Below, piece by piece: positions 1 to 5,755 of a DNA stretch of 6,679 bases. The DNA is from Verrucomicrobiota bacterium. Its GTDB lineage: Bacteria > Verrucomicrobiota > Verrucomicrobiia > Limisphaerales > UBA1100. Made by a program: the position numbers and the translations under genes. The stretch lies in assembly GCA_028872645.1 (NCBI GenBank), contig JAPKDK010000161.1, positions 1 through 6,679 of the forward strand. The letters run 5' to 3'. Position 1 is the first letter of the stretch. Every line of letters starts with the position of its first letter. Under the pieces are notes generated by a model that was not told the origin of the DNA, did no database searches, and saw only the letters and a list, made by a program, of their open reading frames with translations.

Positions 1-2
1 AC

Positions 3-107
3 GAGAAACTGGTGAATGCCCTGCTGGCCCAATCAAAAGCCAACGGCTACAAGTTGGGCGACCTGCTGGCCAATATTGCCGCCTCCCCTGCGTTCCGCCA
101 GAAATAG
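3..107 (+). CDS. C-terminal end of a DUF1592/DUF1585 (PSD2-type) protein, 5' partial
   Basis: The frame starting at base 3 is open from the window edge to a TAG at 105-107 and encodes 34 residues. It includes GYKLGDLLANIAASPAFRQK. The pattern 'basic-Y-x-hydrophobic ... I-x-x-SPAFR' at the extreme C-terminus is what I know from the DUF1585 domain, the last domain of the large planctomycete-cytochrome-like proteins (DUF1587-DUF1592-DUF1588-DUF1585). Those are exported, often fused to a cytochrome c-like domain, and have no firmly established biochemical role. In PVC genomes the gene is usually followed by a DUF1552 gene. Here a broken CHAT gene follows about 65 bp downstream. Only the tail is visible, so the family call rests on one short motif. 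Confidence 0.72.
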   Translation, partial: EKLVNALLAQSKANGYKLGDLLANIAASPAFRQK

Positions 108-318
108 CAAGATAAAGCCATTCTTTCCTTTGCTGCTTTTATTGCTAGGAAATTCCTTTTGCCGCCCACCCCATAATGACGGCATCCTGACGGCGGCTGA
201 GGCGAGTGTGTTGGCTCTTAAAGGCACGTGGCTGGTGACCCTTGTCCGCATGTGAAACGGAACGTGGTGAAGCGCGTTCAGGCGAAGGGGTATTGGGCCT
301 GCGCCGGGCATTTATCCA

Positions 319-325
319 GGGGGGG
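319..325 (+). other. G7 homopolymer at a frameshift point in the CHAT remnant
   Basis: Seven consecutive G residues lie between the frame-2 segment ending RRAFIQ and the frame-3 segment starting GGAQNLL. Six Gs would read CAG GGG GGA GCG CAA and keep the CHAT core in one frame. The extra G is therefore either a slippage mutation or a sequencing or assembly error. The companion shift is an extra base near 244, where removing a G turns GTC CGC ATG TGA into the conserved Ser-Ala-Cys-Glu reading. Confidence 0.7.
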
Positions 326-838
326 AGCGCAAAATCTCTTGATGACGTTGTGGCCGGTGGATGACAAGCAGACGATACCGTTTATGAAGGACTTTTATGA
401 GCGGGCGATGGCCGATGGAAATGCGCCTGAATCCTTGGCCAAGGTGCAGACTGAGCATCTGGTGAAGCTGCGTGATGTATACGGCACCATACGGGCTGTA
501 AAGTTTGCCGGCCCCTTCGTCATGAGCTTTCAAGGGGCGGAGTGGATCCACCATATTTTTTCGTTTACCAATGGCCCGTGTTTACCAGGGCGCCTGGCTG
601 TGACTACCGATGTTCCAGATTCCGGGAAAATGAAAACGCTTGGGGTTTTCGCAGGAGTTGTTGGGATTGCCATAATTACTGGATTTTTTACCGCGGGTGG
701 CGAAAAGATTTGGGGTGGAATATTTCCTGATGAGCCGGAAGATAAAGGCTCTCCTAATACCACGTCAGTTTGGAATGAGCCGGGAGGGAGGAATCCGGGC
801 CAGCGATCAACCCCAAAAAATCCGACGATAGCGGCGGG

Positions 839-888
839 CGTTTGAACAACCATTTAAAAATGATGACCGGTCGTTTGAGCAACCTTTT
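839..888 (+). repeat. Imperfect 17-bp direct repeat, 33-bp period, in the tail of the CHAT remnant
   Basis: CGTTTGAACAACCATTT at 839-855 and CGTTTGAGCAACCTTTT at 872-888 match at 15 of 17 positions. Their starts are exactly 33 bp (11 codons) apart. In frame 1 both copies encode Phe-Glu-Gln-Pro-Phe: the reading from 841 is FEQPFKNDDRSFEQPFRGKQ, then TAA at 901-903. The whole-codon period and the matching peptide suggest a short tandem amino-acid repeat at the original C-terminus of the CHAT protein. The frame-3 segment that ends at 845 would then have been shifted off it. Confidence 0.6.
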
Positions 889-903
889 CGTGGCAAGCAA
901 TAA

Positions 904-1088
904 ACGGGGGGGGCGTGCCTGCCGTTTGAGGCGGTCAGAACGGTGACGTATTAGCGCAGACAGATTGTTTTCGTAATTCCAATTTCAAGTTCAATCGTGT
1001 CCCGCATTTGTCCCAGTTCACAGGTGTTTTATACTGTTGATAACTGTACAGCAGTTTAGAAAACCCCTTAAAACAACCGAAAAATCAC
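904..1088. other. Non-coding junction between convergent blocks
   Basis: No convincing gene is seen on either strand. The stretch starts next to a G8 run (906-913) and becomes visibly A/T-richer towards 1088. It separates the plus-strand CHAT remnant from the minus-strand sulfatase stump, whose homology stops at its right edge. I searched for a terminator for the minus-strand operon and found no strong stem followed by a T run. The only stem is AAACGG (902-907) with CCGTTT (922-927), six pairs around a 14-nt loop with no T tract. I read the stretch as a rearrangement scar or intergenic spacer. Confidence 0.6.
998..1014 (+). repeat. TGTCCC direct repeat, 11-bp spacing
   Basis: TGTCCC occurs at 998-1003 and again at 1009-1014, about one helical turn apart, in the junction beside the truncated sulfatase. 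Such spacing could present two sites on one face of the DNA, for a recombinase or regulator. Two 6-bp copies are also plausible by chance, and no recombinase gene is visible. Confidence 0.3.
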
Positions 1089-1373
1089 TCATAAATTCGC
1101 GTTGCGATGGATTAGCGATTGAACGGGATATAGCCCCGTCATAAACGAAGCCCGGCTCGGCCCGCACAACGGGTACTGGCAATACGCCCGCTCAAACCGC
1201 ACCCCGCGCTTGGCCAAGCGAGCGATGTTCGGCGTCCGCACCTGCGGATGCCCGTAACTCCCAACATCACAATTGAGGTCATCACAAATCAGGAATAACA
1301 CATTTGTCTGTTGGTTTTTACCAAGCAAGTTTCCGCCGAAGACGAGCGTGAGGATGAGGATGTACTTTTTCAT
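1089..1373 (-). pseudogene. Truncated S1 sulfatase (iduronate-2-sulfatase-like), N-terminal stump
   Basis: The frame encodes 94 residues. A signal peptide (MKKYILILTLVFGGNLLG) is followed by TNVLFLICDDLNCDVGSYG, with metal-ligand Asp pair D31-D32. Then comes CGPSRASFMTG with the formylglycine motif C70-x-P-S-R74. The DDLN start and the final LYPVQSLIHRNA resemble the iduronate-2-sulfatase-like branch. An S1 sulfatase is normally about 450-550 residues, so roughly four fifths is missing, including the distal Asp/Lys metal and substrate ligands. Family-like sequence runs almost to the TGA. The other two minus-strand frames beyond it read EFMSDFSVVLRGF and a quick stop, neither sulfatase-like, so this is a break and not one simple frameshift. 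The ATG overlaps the stop of the upstream sulfatase (ATGA, 1370-1373). The product could be made and exported but should not be an active sulfatase. Confidence 0.85.
1370..1373 (-). promoter_or_regulatory. ATGA stop/start overlap coupling the two sulfatase frames
   Basis: On the minus strand ATGA contains both the TGA of the complete sulfatase and the ATG of the truncated one. The preceding bases (CAATCCGAAAA) hold no Shine-Dalgarno sequence, so translation of the stump probably depends on ribosomes finishing the upstream gene. Confidence 0.7.
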
Positions 1374-2941
1374 TTTTCGGATTGTTCGGGAAACGCCGGG
1401 GCGTCGTATTGTTTGCGGAGTCGATGAAATTCCTTCGTCAACTCCCGCCGCATCTTGGCGTAGTCGTGCTCGGCGTGGACGCTTTTCATTTCGTTTGGGT
1501 CAGTTTTCAAATCGAATAGATTCCATTCCTTGCTGCGCGGGAAATACATTAGCTTGTGGCGCGCGGTGCGCACGCCGAAGTGTTGGGGCACGGCGTGTTC
1601 GCCGAATTCATAATAGGCGTAGTACAGCGACTTGCGCCAGCCTTTGGCTTTCCCGCGAAAGAGCGGCATCAAGGAGCGACCCTGCACTTCGGCAGGAGGC
1701 TTGAGGCCGGCGATTTCCAAAAAGGTGGGAGCGTAGTCGATGTTTTGGATGAGCTGAGATGGCCGCGAGCCGGGCGCAATCACGCCGGGCCAGCGCGCGA
1801 TGAAGGGCATGCGGAAGGATTCCTCGAACATCCAACGCTTGTCGTACCAGCCGTGTTCGCCCAGGAAAAATCCCTGATCGGATGAGTAAATGACGATTGT
1901 GTTTTTCGCGAGGTCGTGGTCGTCGAGATACTTAAGCATCCGGCCCACGCTGTCGTCCACCGCCTTCACCGTGCCGAGATAGTTGCGCATATAACGCCGA
2001 TACTTCCAGCGCACCAAATCCTTGTGGCTCATTTTTCCACCGTCAAACTCCGCGAGGAATGCCTGATTGCGCGGAGCGAAATGCGCGTCCCACTTTGCCT
2101 TTTGCGCGGGCGTCATCCGGTTGTACTCCGGCGTGCCGTAGCGGTCGGGCTTGGGCAGCTTCACCGCGCCGCGCTCATTCTTGCGCACCTTCGCGTCATA
2201 CGCCCAGTCGAAGTGGCGGTCGATTTCCATTTCATTTTTCGACAGCGTGTAGCTGCGGTTTTTATAGTCATCAAACAAGTTCGCCGGCTCGGGGATCGTG
2301 ACTTCCTGAAACGCATCCAAATGCCGCAACGCCGGTGCAAACGTCCGATGCGGTGCCTTGTGCTGGCACATCAGAAAAAACGGCTTTGACTCATCCTCGC
2401 CCTTGCGACTTTCCAACCACGCGATGGCCTTGTCCGTCGTCAAGTCTGTCGCGTAGCCCTCGAAGCGTTTGCTCTTGCCGTCCATTTGGATAAACACAGG
2501 ATTATAATAATTGCCTTGGCCGGGAAATATTTCCCAATGGTCAAACCCCGCTGGCCGAGTCTTGAGGTGCCACTTGCCGATCACCGCTGTCTGATACCCG
2601 CCCGCTTGCAACGCCTTGGCCACCGTCCATTGACTTTGGTCAAACCCCTTGCCCGTGTTGCGCATGAATCCGTTTTTGTGGCTGTGTTTGCCCGTGAGAA
2701 TCGTCGCGCGCGACGGCCCGCAAATGGAATTCGCGCAAAACGAATTGAGAAACACCGCCCCCTCTTTCGCCAGTCGGTCAATGTGAGGCGTCGGGGCCAC
2801 TTTCACCAACGGCCCGCCATAAGCCGAAATGGATTTAACCGCGTGATCGTCCGAAAACAAAAACAGGATGTTGGGCCGATCCGCAGCCAATGCGGAAACC
2901 GGAACGAGTGCCAATAATACAGGAAGGATTTTTCGTATCAT
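1370..2941 (-). CDS. Secreted S1-family sulfatase, complete
   Basis: This 523-aa protein should hydrolyse sulfate esters outside the cytoplasm. It opens with a Sec signal peptide (MIRKILPVLLALVPVSALA, likely cut before ADRPN). The alkaline-phosphatase-like sulfatase core follows: NILFLFSDDH with metal ligands D31/D32; the maturation motif C74-G-P-S-R78, where Cys becomes formylglycine; GKWHL (K123, H125); HKAPH (H198); and SSDQGFFLGEHG (D355, Q356) with K368 in YDKRWMFEESFRMP. The C-terminal NLFDLKTDPNE (about 474-484) is the usual end domain (DUF4976-like). Length is normal. The layout resembles GlcNAc-6-sulfatase/mucin-desulfating-type S1 enzymes, but substrate cannot be set from sequence alone. 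A formylglycine-generating enzyme is needed and is not in the window. The start overlaps the stop of the peptidase-like gene by 4 bp, so co-translation is likely. Confidence 0.95.
   Translation of the reverse strand: MIRKILPVLLALVPVSALAADRPNILFLFSDDHAVKSISAYGGPLVKVAPTPHIDRLAKEGAVFLNSFCANSICGPSRATILTGKHSHKNGFMRNTGKGFDQSQWTVAKALQAGGYQTAVIGKWHLKTRPAGFDHWEIFPGQGNYYNPVFIQMDGKSKRFEGYATDLTTDKAIAWLESRKGEDESKPFFLMCQHKAPHRTFAPALRHLDAFQEVTIPEPANLFDDYKNRSYTLSKNEMEIDRHFDWAYDAKVRKNERGAVKLPKPDRYGTPEYNRMTPAQKAKWDAHFAPRNQAFLAEFDGGKMSHKDLVRWKYRRYMRNYLGTVKAVDDSVGRMLKYLDDHDLAKNTIVIYSSDQGFFLGEHGWYDKRWMFEESFRMPFIARWPGVIAPGSRPSQLIQNIDYAPTFLEIAGLKPPAEVQGRSLMPLFRGKAKGWRKSLYYAYYEFGEHAVPQHFGVRTARHKLMYFPRSKEWNLFDLKTDPNEMKSVHAEHDYAKMRRELTKEFHRLRKQYDAPAFPEQSEK
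2938..2941 (-). promoter_or_regulatory. ATGA stop/start overlap between peptidase-like gene and sulfatase
   Basis: The TGA ending the C25-like gene and the ATG of the sulfatase share bases in ATGA. The sequence just upstream (GCGAAGTTTTTGAA) has no good Shine-Dalgarno match at the right distance. This supports both the chosen sulfatase start and translational coupling of the two products. Confidence 0.7.
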
Positions 2942-4284
2942 TTCAAAAACTTCGCACGGAATTTAACGCGATACACGTGCTTGGGATCGCATTTGGAAGG
3001 TCGTGGGATGAGCACGAAATCGTCAGTGATGACTGGGCTCAGTTCAGCACCCTCGATGAGTTCGGCTTGGGTGATTCGTTGTGGGAAAAAGGCCACGAAG
3101 GGACGTCCACCGCGTTGGGATCCGTTATTGTTGACGGTGTCGAAACTTTTTACGCCGAGGTTGGGTTTGATTTTGAGGATGAAGGTGTCGCCTTCTTGGG
3201 TAAAGGTTTGGCTGTAGCGGAGCTTGCCGGGGGCGAGCTTGGCAGACCACTTAGGGTCGCCATAAAACGCCACCACATCGCGGTCGAACTGCAGTCCCTG
3301 TTTGTCGCGCGCGGGTGTGGAGGAATCGCCGAGTCGATGGATGAGCGCGTGGTTGTTGGCGAAGAACGCCTCGGTGAGCGTGTAGCGGCCAGGCTGTTCC
3401 ACGTAATAATCCAGCACGCCCCAGCCTTGATAGCCGAACCACGTGGGCTTGGTGTAGCCGATCATTTGCATCACGCTCACATCATTCATCCACGCCAGCG
3501 CCATCGCGTCGGGGCCGTTGATGTTACCCATCAAACAATTCCCGATTGGCAGGTACACCTTGGGATTCGTGGACTTGATTTCAAAACGTTTGCGCTGCGT
3601 GTCCACGCCAAACATTTGACCATCCTTCGATTTTAAAAATCCATTTCGATAACGAAATCCAATCTGCCAGCCGCCCTCAGTGGCGTGGCCGGAGGTGATG
3701 AACAAATCCGGCTCGTAATCCGCCAGCACTTTGGCGAAGGCCTCGGTGGTGTCATCAGGCCCGCGCAGTTGTTCGGCTTTGCCGCCGGCTTTTTTGCGTA
3801 CGAACTTATTCTTCACCAATTCATCATACCACAGTCCTTCGGTGACACATTCCAGCGCAATCTCCGTGCCCGACGCTACTTTACGTACCGTGAGCGGTTT
3901 GGCGTGCTTGGCGATGGCCAGCGCGTTGGCCGCGCTGTGGCCGGTAAGCACGCCCCAAAACGTGTCCGTATACGGATCGTCATCGAGCTGCCGCGTGAGC
4001 TGATGCACGCGCGCCACAAACTCCCCCGTCGCCTCCTTGGGCGTGGCGACAAAACACGTGTAGCGCGGAAACTGCCCACGCAGTTTGCCGAGCACACCGG
4101 TGACGTCGCCCTCGAATTCGATGACCTTCGCCCCGTGCTTTTTTACCAACGCGGTAACCACCGGTTTCCAATTCTTGTCCGCATGAGTCGCCTTCGAGAC
4201 CACCACGGCGTAATCATTAGCTGCAAAACAGAAATTCGATGACGTCAGCGCCACCGCTAATATGAGGATGAGTTTATTTTTCAT
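2938..4284 (-). CDS. Secreted gingipain-like (C25-like, clan CD) cysteine peptidase-like protein
   Basis: This 448-aa protein has a Sec signal peptide (MKNKLILILAVALTSSNFCF, cut near AAND). Residues 24-130 look like an alpha/beta domain, with YAVVVSKA, then YTCFVATPKE and DPYTDTFWGVLTG. The core follows: DLFITSGHATEGGW with candidate catalytic H200, then VYLPIGNCLMGNINGPDA with candidate nucleophile C250, then VMQMIGYTKPTWFGYQGWG. A hydrophobic strand ending in His, a second strand ending in GNC, then an 'IG(S/Y)...(Y/F)WG' element matches the order in gingipains (family C25), from family knowledge. The C-terminal third (about 350-448) is beta-rich and may be an Ig-like or accessory domain. 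It lies 12 bp after the DUF1501 gene and overlaps the sulfatase gene, so it is a core operon member. Oddities: HA replaces the HG usual in clan CD, and the His-Cys gap is 50 residues, longer than I recall for gingipains. An inactive or non-peptidase role is possible. Specificity is unknown. Confidence 0.72.
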   Translation of the reverse strand: MKNKLILILAVALTSSNFCFAANDYAVVVSKATHADKNWKPVVTALVKKHGAKVIEFEGDVTGVLGKLRGQFPRYTCFVATPKEATGEFVARVHQLTRQLDDDPYTDTFWGVLTGHSAANALAIAKHAKPLTVRKVASGTEIALECVTEGLWYDELVKNKFVRKKAGGKAEQLRGPDDTTEAFAKVLADYEPDLFITSGHATEGGWQIGFRYRNGFLKSKDGQMFGVDTQRKRFEIKSTNPKVYLPIGNCLMGNINGPDAMALAWMNDVSVMQMIGYTKPTWFGYQGWGVLDYYVEQPGRYTLTEAFFANNHALIHRLGDSSTPARDKQGLQFDRDVVAFYGDPKWSAKLAPGKLRYSQTFTQEGDTFILKIKPNLGVKSFDTVNNNGSQRGGRPFVAFFPQRITQAELIEGAELSPVITDDFVLIPRPSKCDPKHVYRVKFRAKFLK

Positions 4285-4296
4285 GTTAATCTTTTT
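4285..4296 (-). promoter_or_regulatory. 12-bp A-rich gap before the C25-like start
   Basis: Between the DUF1501 stop and the peptidase-like ATG the minus strand reads AAAAAAAGATTAAC. The only purine element is an A-rich AAAGA about 6 bases before the ATG, a weak ribosome site at best. The gap is too short for a separate promoter, so the gene should be expressed with DUF1501. The signal peptide at the first Met supports this start. Confidence 0.5.
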
Positions 4297-5748
4297 TTAA
4301 CTCAGCACATCCTTCACCACTTTGCCGTGCACATCGGTAAGGCGGAAGTAGCGGCCTTGGTACCGGTAGGTGAGGCGTTCATGGTGGATTCCGAGCTGAT
4401 GCAAAATGGTGGCTTGCAGGTCATGTACGTGTACGGGTTTTTCGGTGACGTTTACGCTGTAGTCGTCGGTCTCGCCGTAAGTGATGCCACCCTTTACGCC
4501 GCCGCCGGCGAGCCAGTAAGTGAAGCAATTCGGGTGATGATCGCGACCGTAATTTTGTTTGGTGAGTTTGCCCTGACAATAAATCGTGCGGCCGAATTCG
4601 CCGCCCCAAACAACGAGCGTGTCATCGAGCATGCCGCGTTGTTTGAGATCGCGCAGGAGCGCGGCGGTGCCCTGATCGGTATCGCGGCATTGCTCGGCCA
4701 CGCCTTTGGGGGCATTACCGTGGGCATCCCATCCGCGATGATAAAGCTGGATGAACCGCACGCCGCGCTCAGCCAAACGGCGTGCTAGCAAACAATTGTA
4801 GGCGTAGCGGCCGGGTTTGGTGGCGTCGGGGCCGTACATATCGAGTACGCTCTTGGGTTCGCTCTTGGTATCGATGAGTTCGGGCACGCTCATCTGCATA
4901 CGAAATGCCAGTTCGTACTGCGCAATGCGCGTGGCGATGGCAGGGTCGTTGAACCGGCTGGCTTGGTCTTGGTTGAGTTTGTTCAACGCATCAAGCATGC
5001 GGCGGCGTTGCGCACGTGTGACGCCGGCGGGATTATACAAATCCAAAATGGGATCACCCTGTCCGCGAAATTTTACGCCTTGAAAACGTCCCGGCAAAAA
5101 GCCCGCGCCCCAAAGGCGGTCGTACAAAGGTTGGCCTTGTTTAGCCGTGCCATTAGAAGTCATCGCCACGAAGGCCGGGAGATTGGCGTTCTCGCTCCCG
5201 AGCCCGTAGCTCACCCACGCGCCCATGCTCGGCCGGCCGGGGATGACTGAGCCGGTCTGAAACAAGGTCGCCGCCGGGTCGTGATTTATGGCTTCGGTGA
5301 ACATGCTTTTGATCACGCAAACGTCATCAATTTGTTTGGCCAAATGCTTCAGTGGCGCGCTAAGCCACGTGCCCGCCTGGCCGTGCTGGGAAAACTTCAA
5401 ACTCGTTGGCGCGCAGGGAAACGATTTTTGGCCGGAGGTCATCGTCGTCTTGCGCTCAGCGGGATATATGGATTCCGGAACCTCTTCGCCAAAGCGCTTG
5501 GCCAGCTCCGGTTTGTAATCAAACATATCCATCTGCGATGGCCCGCCCGATTGGAATAAATAAATTACACGCTTCACCTTCGGCGTAAAATGCGGCAGTC
5601 CATTCATTCCCCCGATGGCATTGCGGCCCGCGCGCTCGGGCGCGCCATTCAGCAACGACCCCAGCGCAATGCCGCCGAGTCCCAGCGTACTGCGCTCCAA
5701 AAACGCGCGGCGGGTTTGTTGGGTGTGAAATTCGGTTAGAGGGTTCAT
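4297..5748 (-). CDS. DUF1501 family protein, Tat-exported
   Basis: This 483-aa protein starts with a twin-arginine signal (TRRAFL at residues 12-17, then the hydrophobic GLGGIALGSLL), so it should be exported folded. The rest is a full-length DUF1501 protein. Seen in order: RVIYLFQSGGPSQMDMFDYK (60-79), INHDPAATLFQTGS, GRPSMGAWVSYGLG (171-184), HRGWDAHGN (338-345 region), WGGEFGRT (381-388) and GRDHHPNCFTYWLAGGG (401-417), with HDLQATILHQLG near the end. The Asp/His motifs at these places resemble alkaline-phosphatase/sulfatase-superfamily metal sites, and I recall DUF1501 being grouped with that superfamily. No reaction is established that I know of. It follows the PSD1 gene by 7 bp, the classic PSD1-DUF1501 pair of planctomycetes and verrucomicrobia. 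No Shine-Dalgarno is seen before the ATG (AAACTAAACCCGCC). The start is fixed by the Tat signal. Confidence 0.93.
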   Translation of the reverse strand: MNPLTEFHTQQTRRAFLERSTLGLGGIALGSLLNGAPERAGRNAIGGMNGLPHFTPKVKRVIYLFQSGGPSQMDMFDYKPELAKRFGEEVPESIYPAERKTTMTSGQKSFPCAPTSLKFSQHGQAGTWLSAPLKHLAKQIDDVCVIKSMFTEAINHDPAATLFQTGSVIPGRPSMGAWVSYGLGSENANLPAFVAMTSNGTAKQGQPLYDRLWGAGFLPGRFQGVKFRGQGDPILDLYNPAGVTRAQRRRMLDALNKLNQDQASRFNDPAIATRIAQYELAFRMQMSVPELIDTKSEPKSVLDMYGPDATKPGRYAYNCLLARRLAERGVRFIQLYHRGWDAHGNAPKGVAEQCRDTDQGTAALLRDLKQRGMLDDTLVVWGGEFGRTIYCQGKLTKQNYGRDHHPNCFTYWLAGGGVKGGITYGETDDYSVNVTEKPVHVHDLQATILHQLGIHHERLTYRYQGRYFRLTDVHGKVVKDVLS

Positions 5749-5755
5749 GGCGGGT

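Larger units (their letters stand above)
172..903 (+). pseudogene. Decayed CHAT-domain (caspase-like, clan CD) protein remnant with frameshifts
   Basis: Conserved CHAT-domain sequence runs through three frames. Frame 1 (about 172-243) gives NDGILTAAEAS and LKGTWLVTL. Frame 2 (about 245-319) gives ACETERGEARSGEGVLGLRR, containing the SACET-type motif with the presumed catalytic Cys at codon 251-253. Frame 3 (about 321 on, within the open segment 228-845) gives GGAQNLLMTLWPVDD, then AKVQTEHLVKLRD and AVKFAGPFVMSFQG, the usual CHAT C-terminus. Dropping one base near 244 and one G from the run at 319-325 joins these into one normal CHAT core. The region that would hold the catalytic His (typically in an ATHG-like motif) and any N-terminal TPRs is absent: upstream lies only about 65 bp and then the DUF1585 stop. 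After the CHAT core comes a hydrophobic, probable membrane segment (about 633-695, GVFAGVVGIAIITGFF), then a polar Pro/Asp-rich tail. The likely original end is frame 1, stop 901-903. CHAT proteins are cysteine-protease-like, and some act in defence or regulated proteolysis. This copy looks dead unless the frameshifts are sequencing errors, and even then it is truncated. Confidence 0.78.

Noticed and set aside
530..853. A 107-codon open frame on the minus strand
   Set aside because: Antisense to the CHAT remnant tail. No signal peptide, motif or suitable neighbour supports it.
902..927. Possible terminator hairpin AAACGG/CCGTTT
   Set aside because: Only six pairs around a 14-nt loop that includes G residues from the G8 run, with no T tract on either side.
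1035..1043. DnaA-box-like TTATCAACA on the minus strand
   Set aside because: A single copy with one mismatch to the consensus, no cluster and no replication gene nearby.
1034..1051. LexA-like CTGT...ACAG element
   Set aside because: The half-sites are 18 bp end to end, and the proteobacterial SOS box spans 16 bp. No SOS gene is adjacent.
1916..2389. A 157-codon open frame on the plus strand
   Set aside because: Antisense shadow of the complete sulfatase, with a His/Val/Leu-rich composition typical of reversed GC-rich coding sequence.
2890..3636. A 248-codon open frame on the plus strand
   Set aside because: It lies antisense to the C25-like gene, whose minus-strand frame has a signal peptide, conserved motifs and tight operon spacing. 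The plus-strand translation has no recognisable domain and starts inside the sulfatase gene.
3685..4242. A 185-codon open frame on the plus strand
   Set aside because: Antisense to the peptidase-like gene, Arg/Gly-rich and with no family resemblance.
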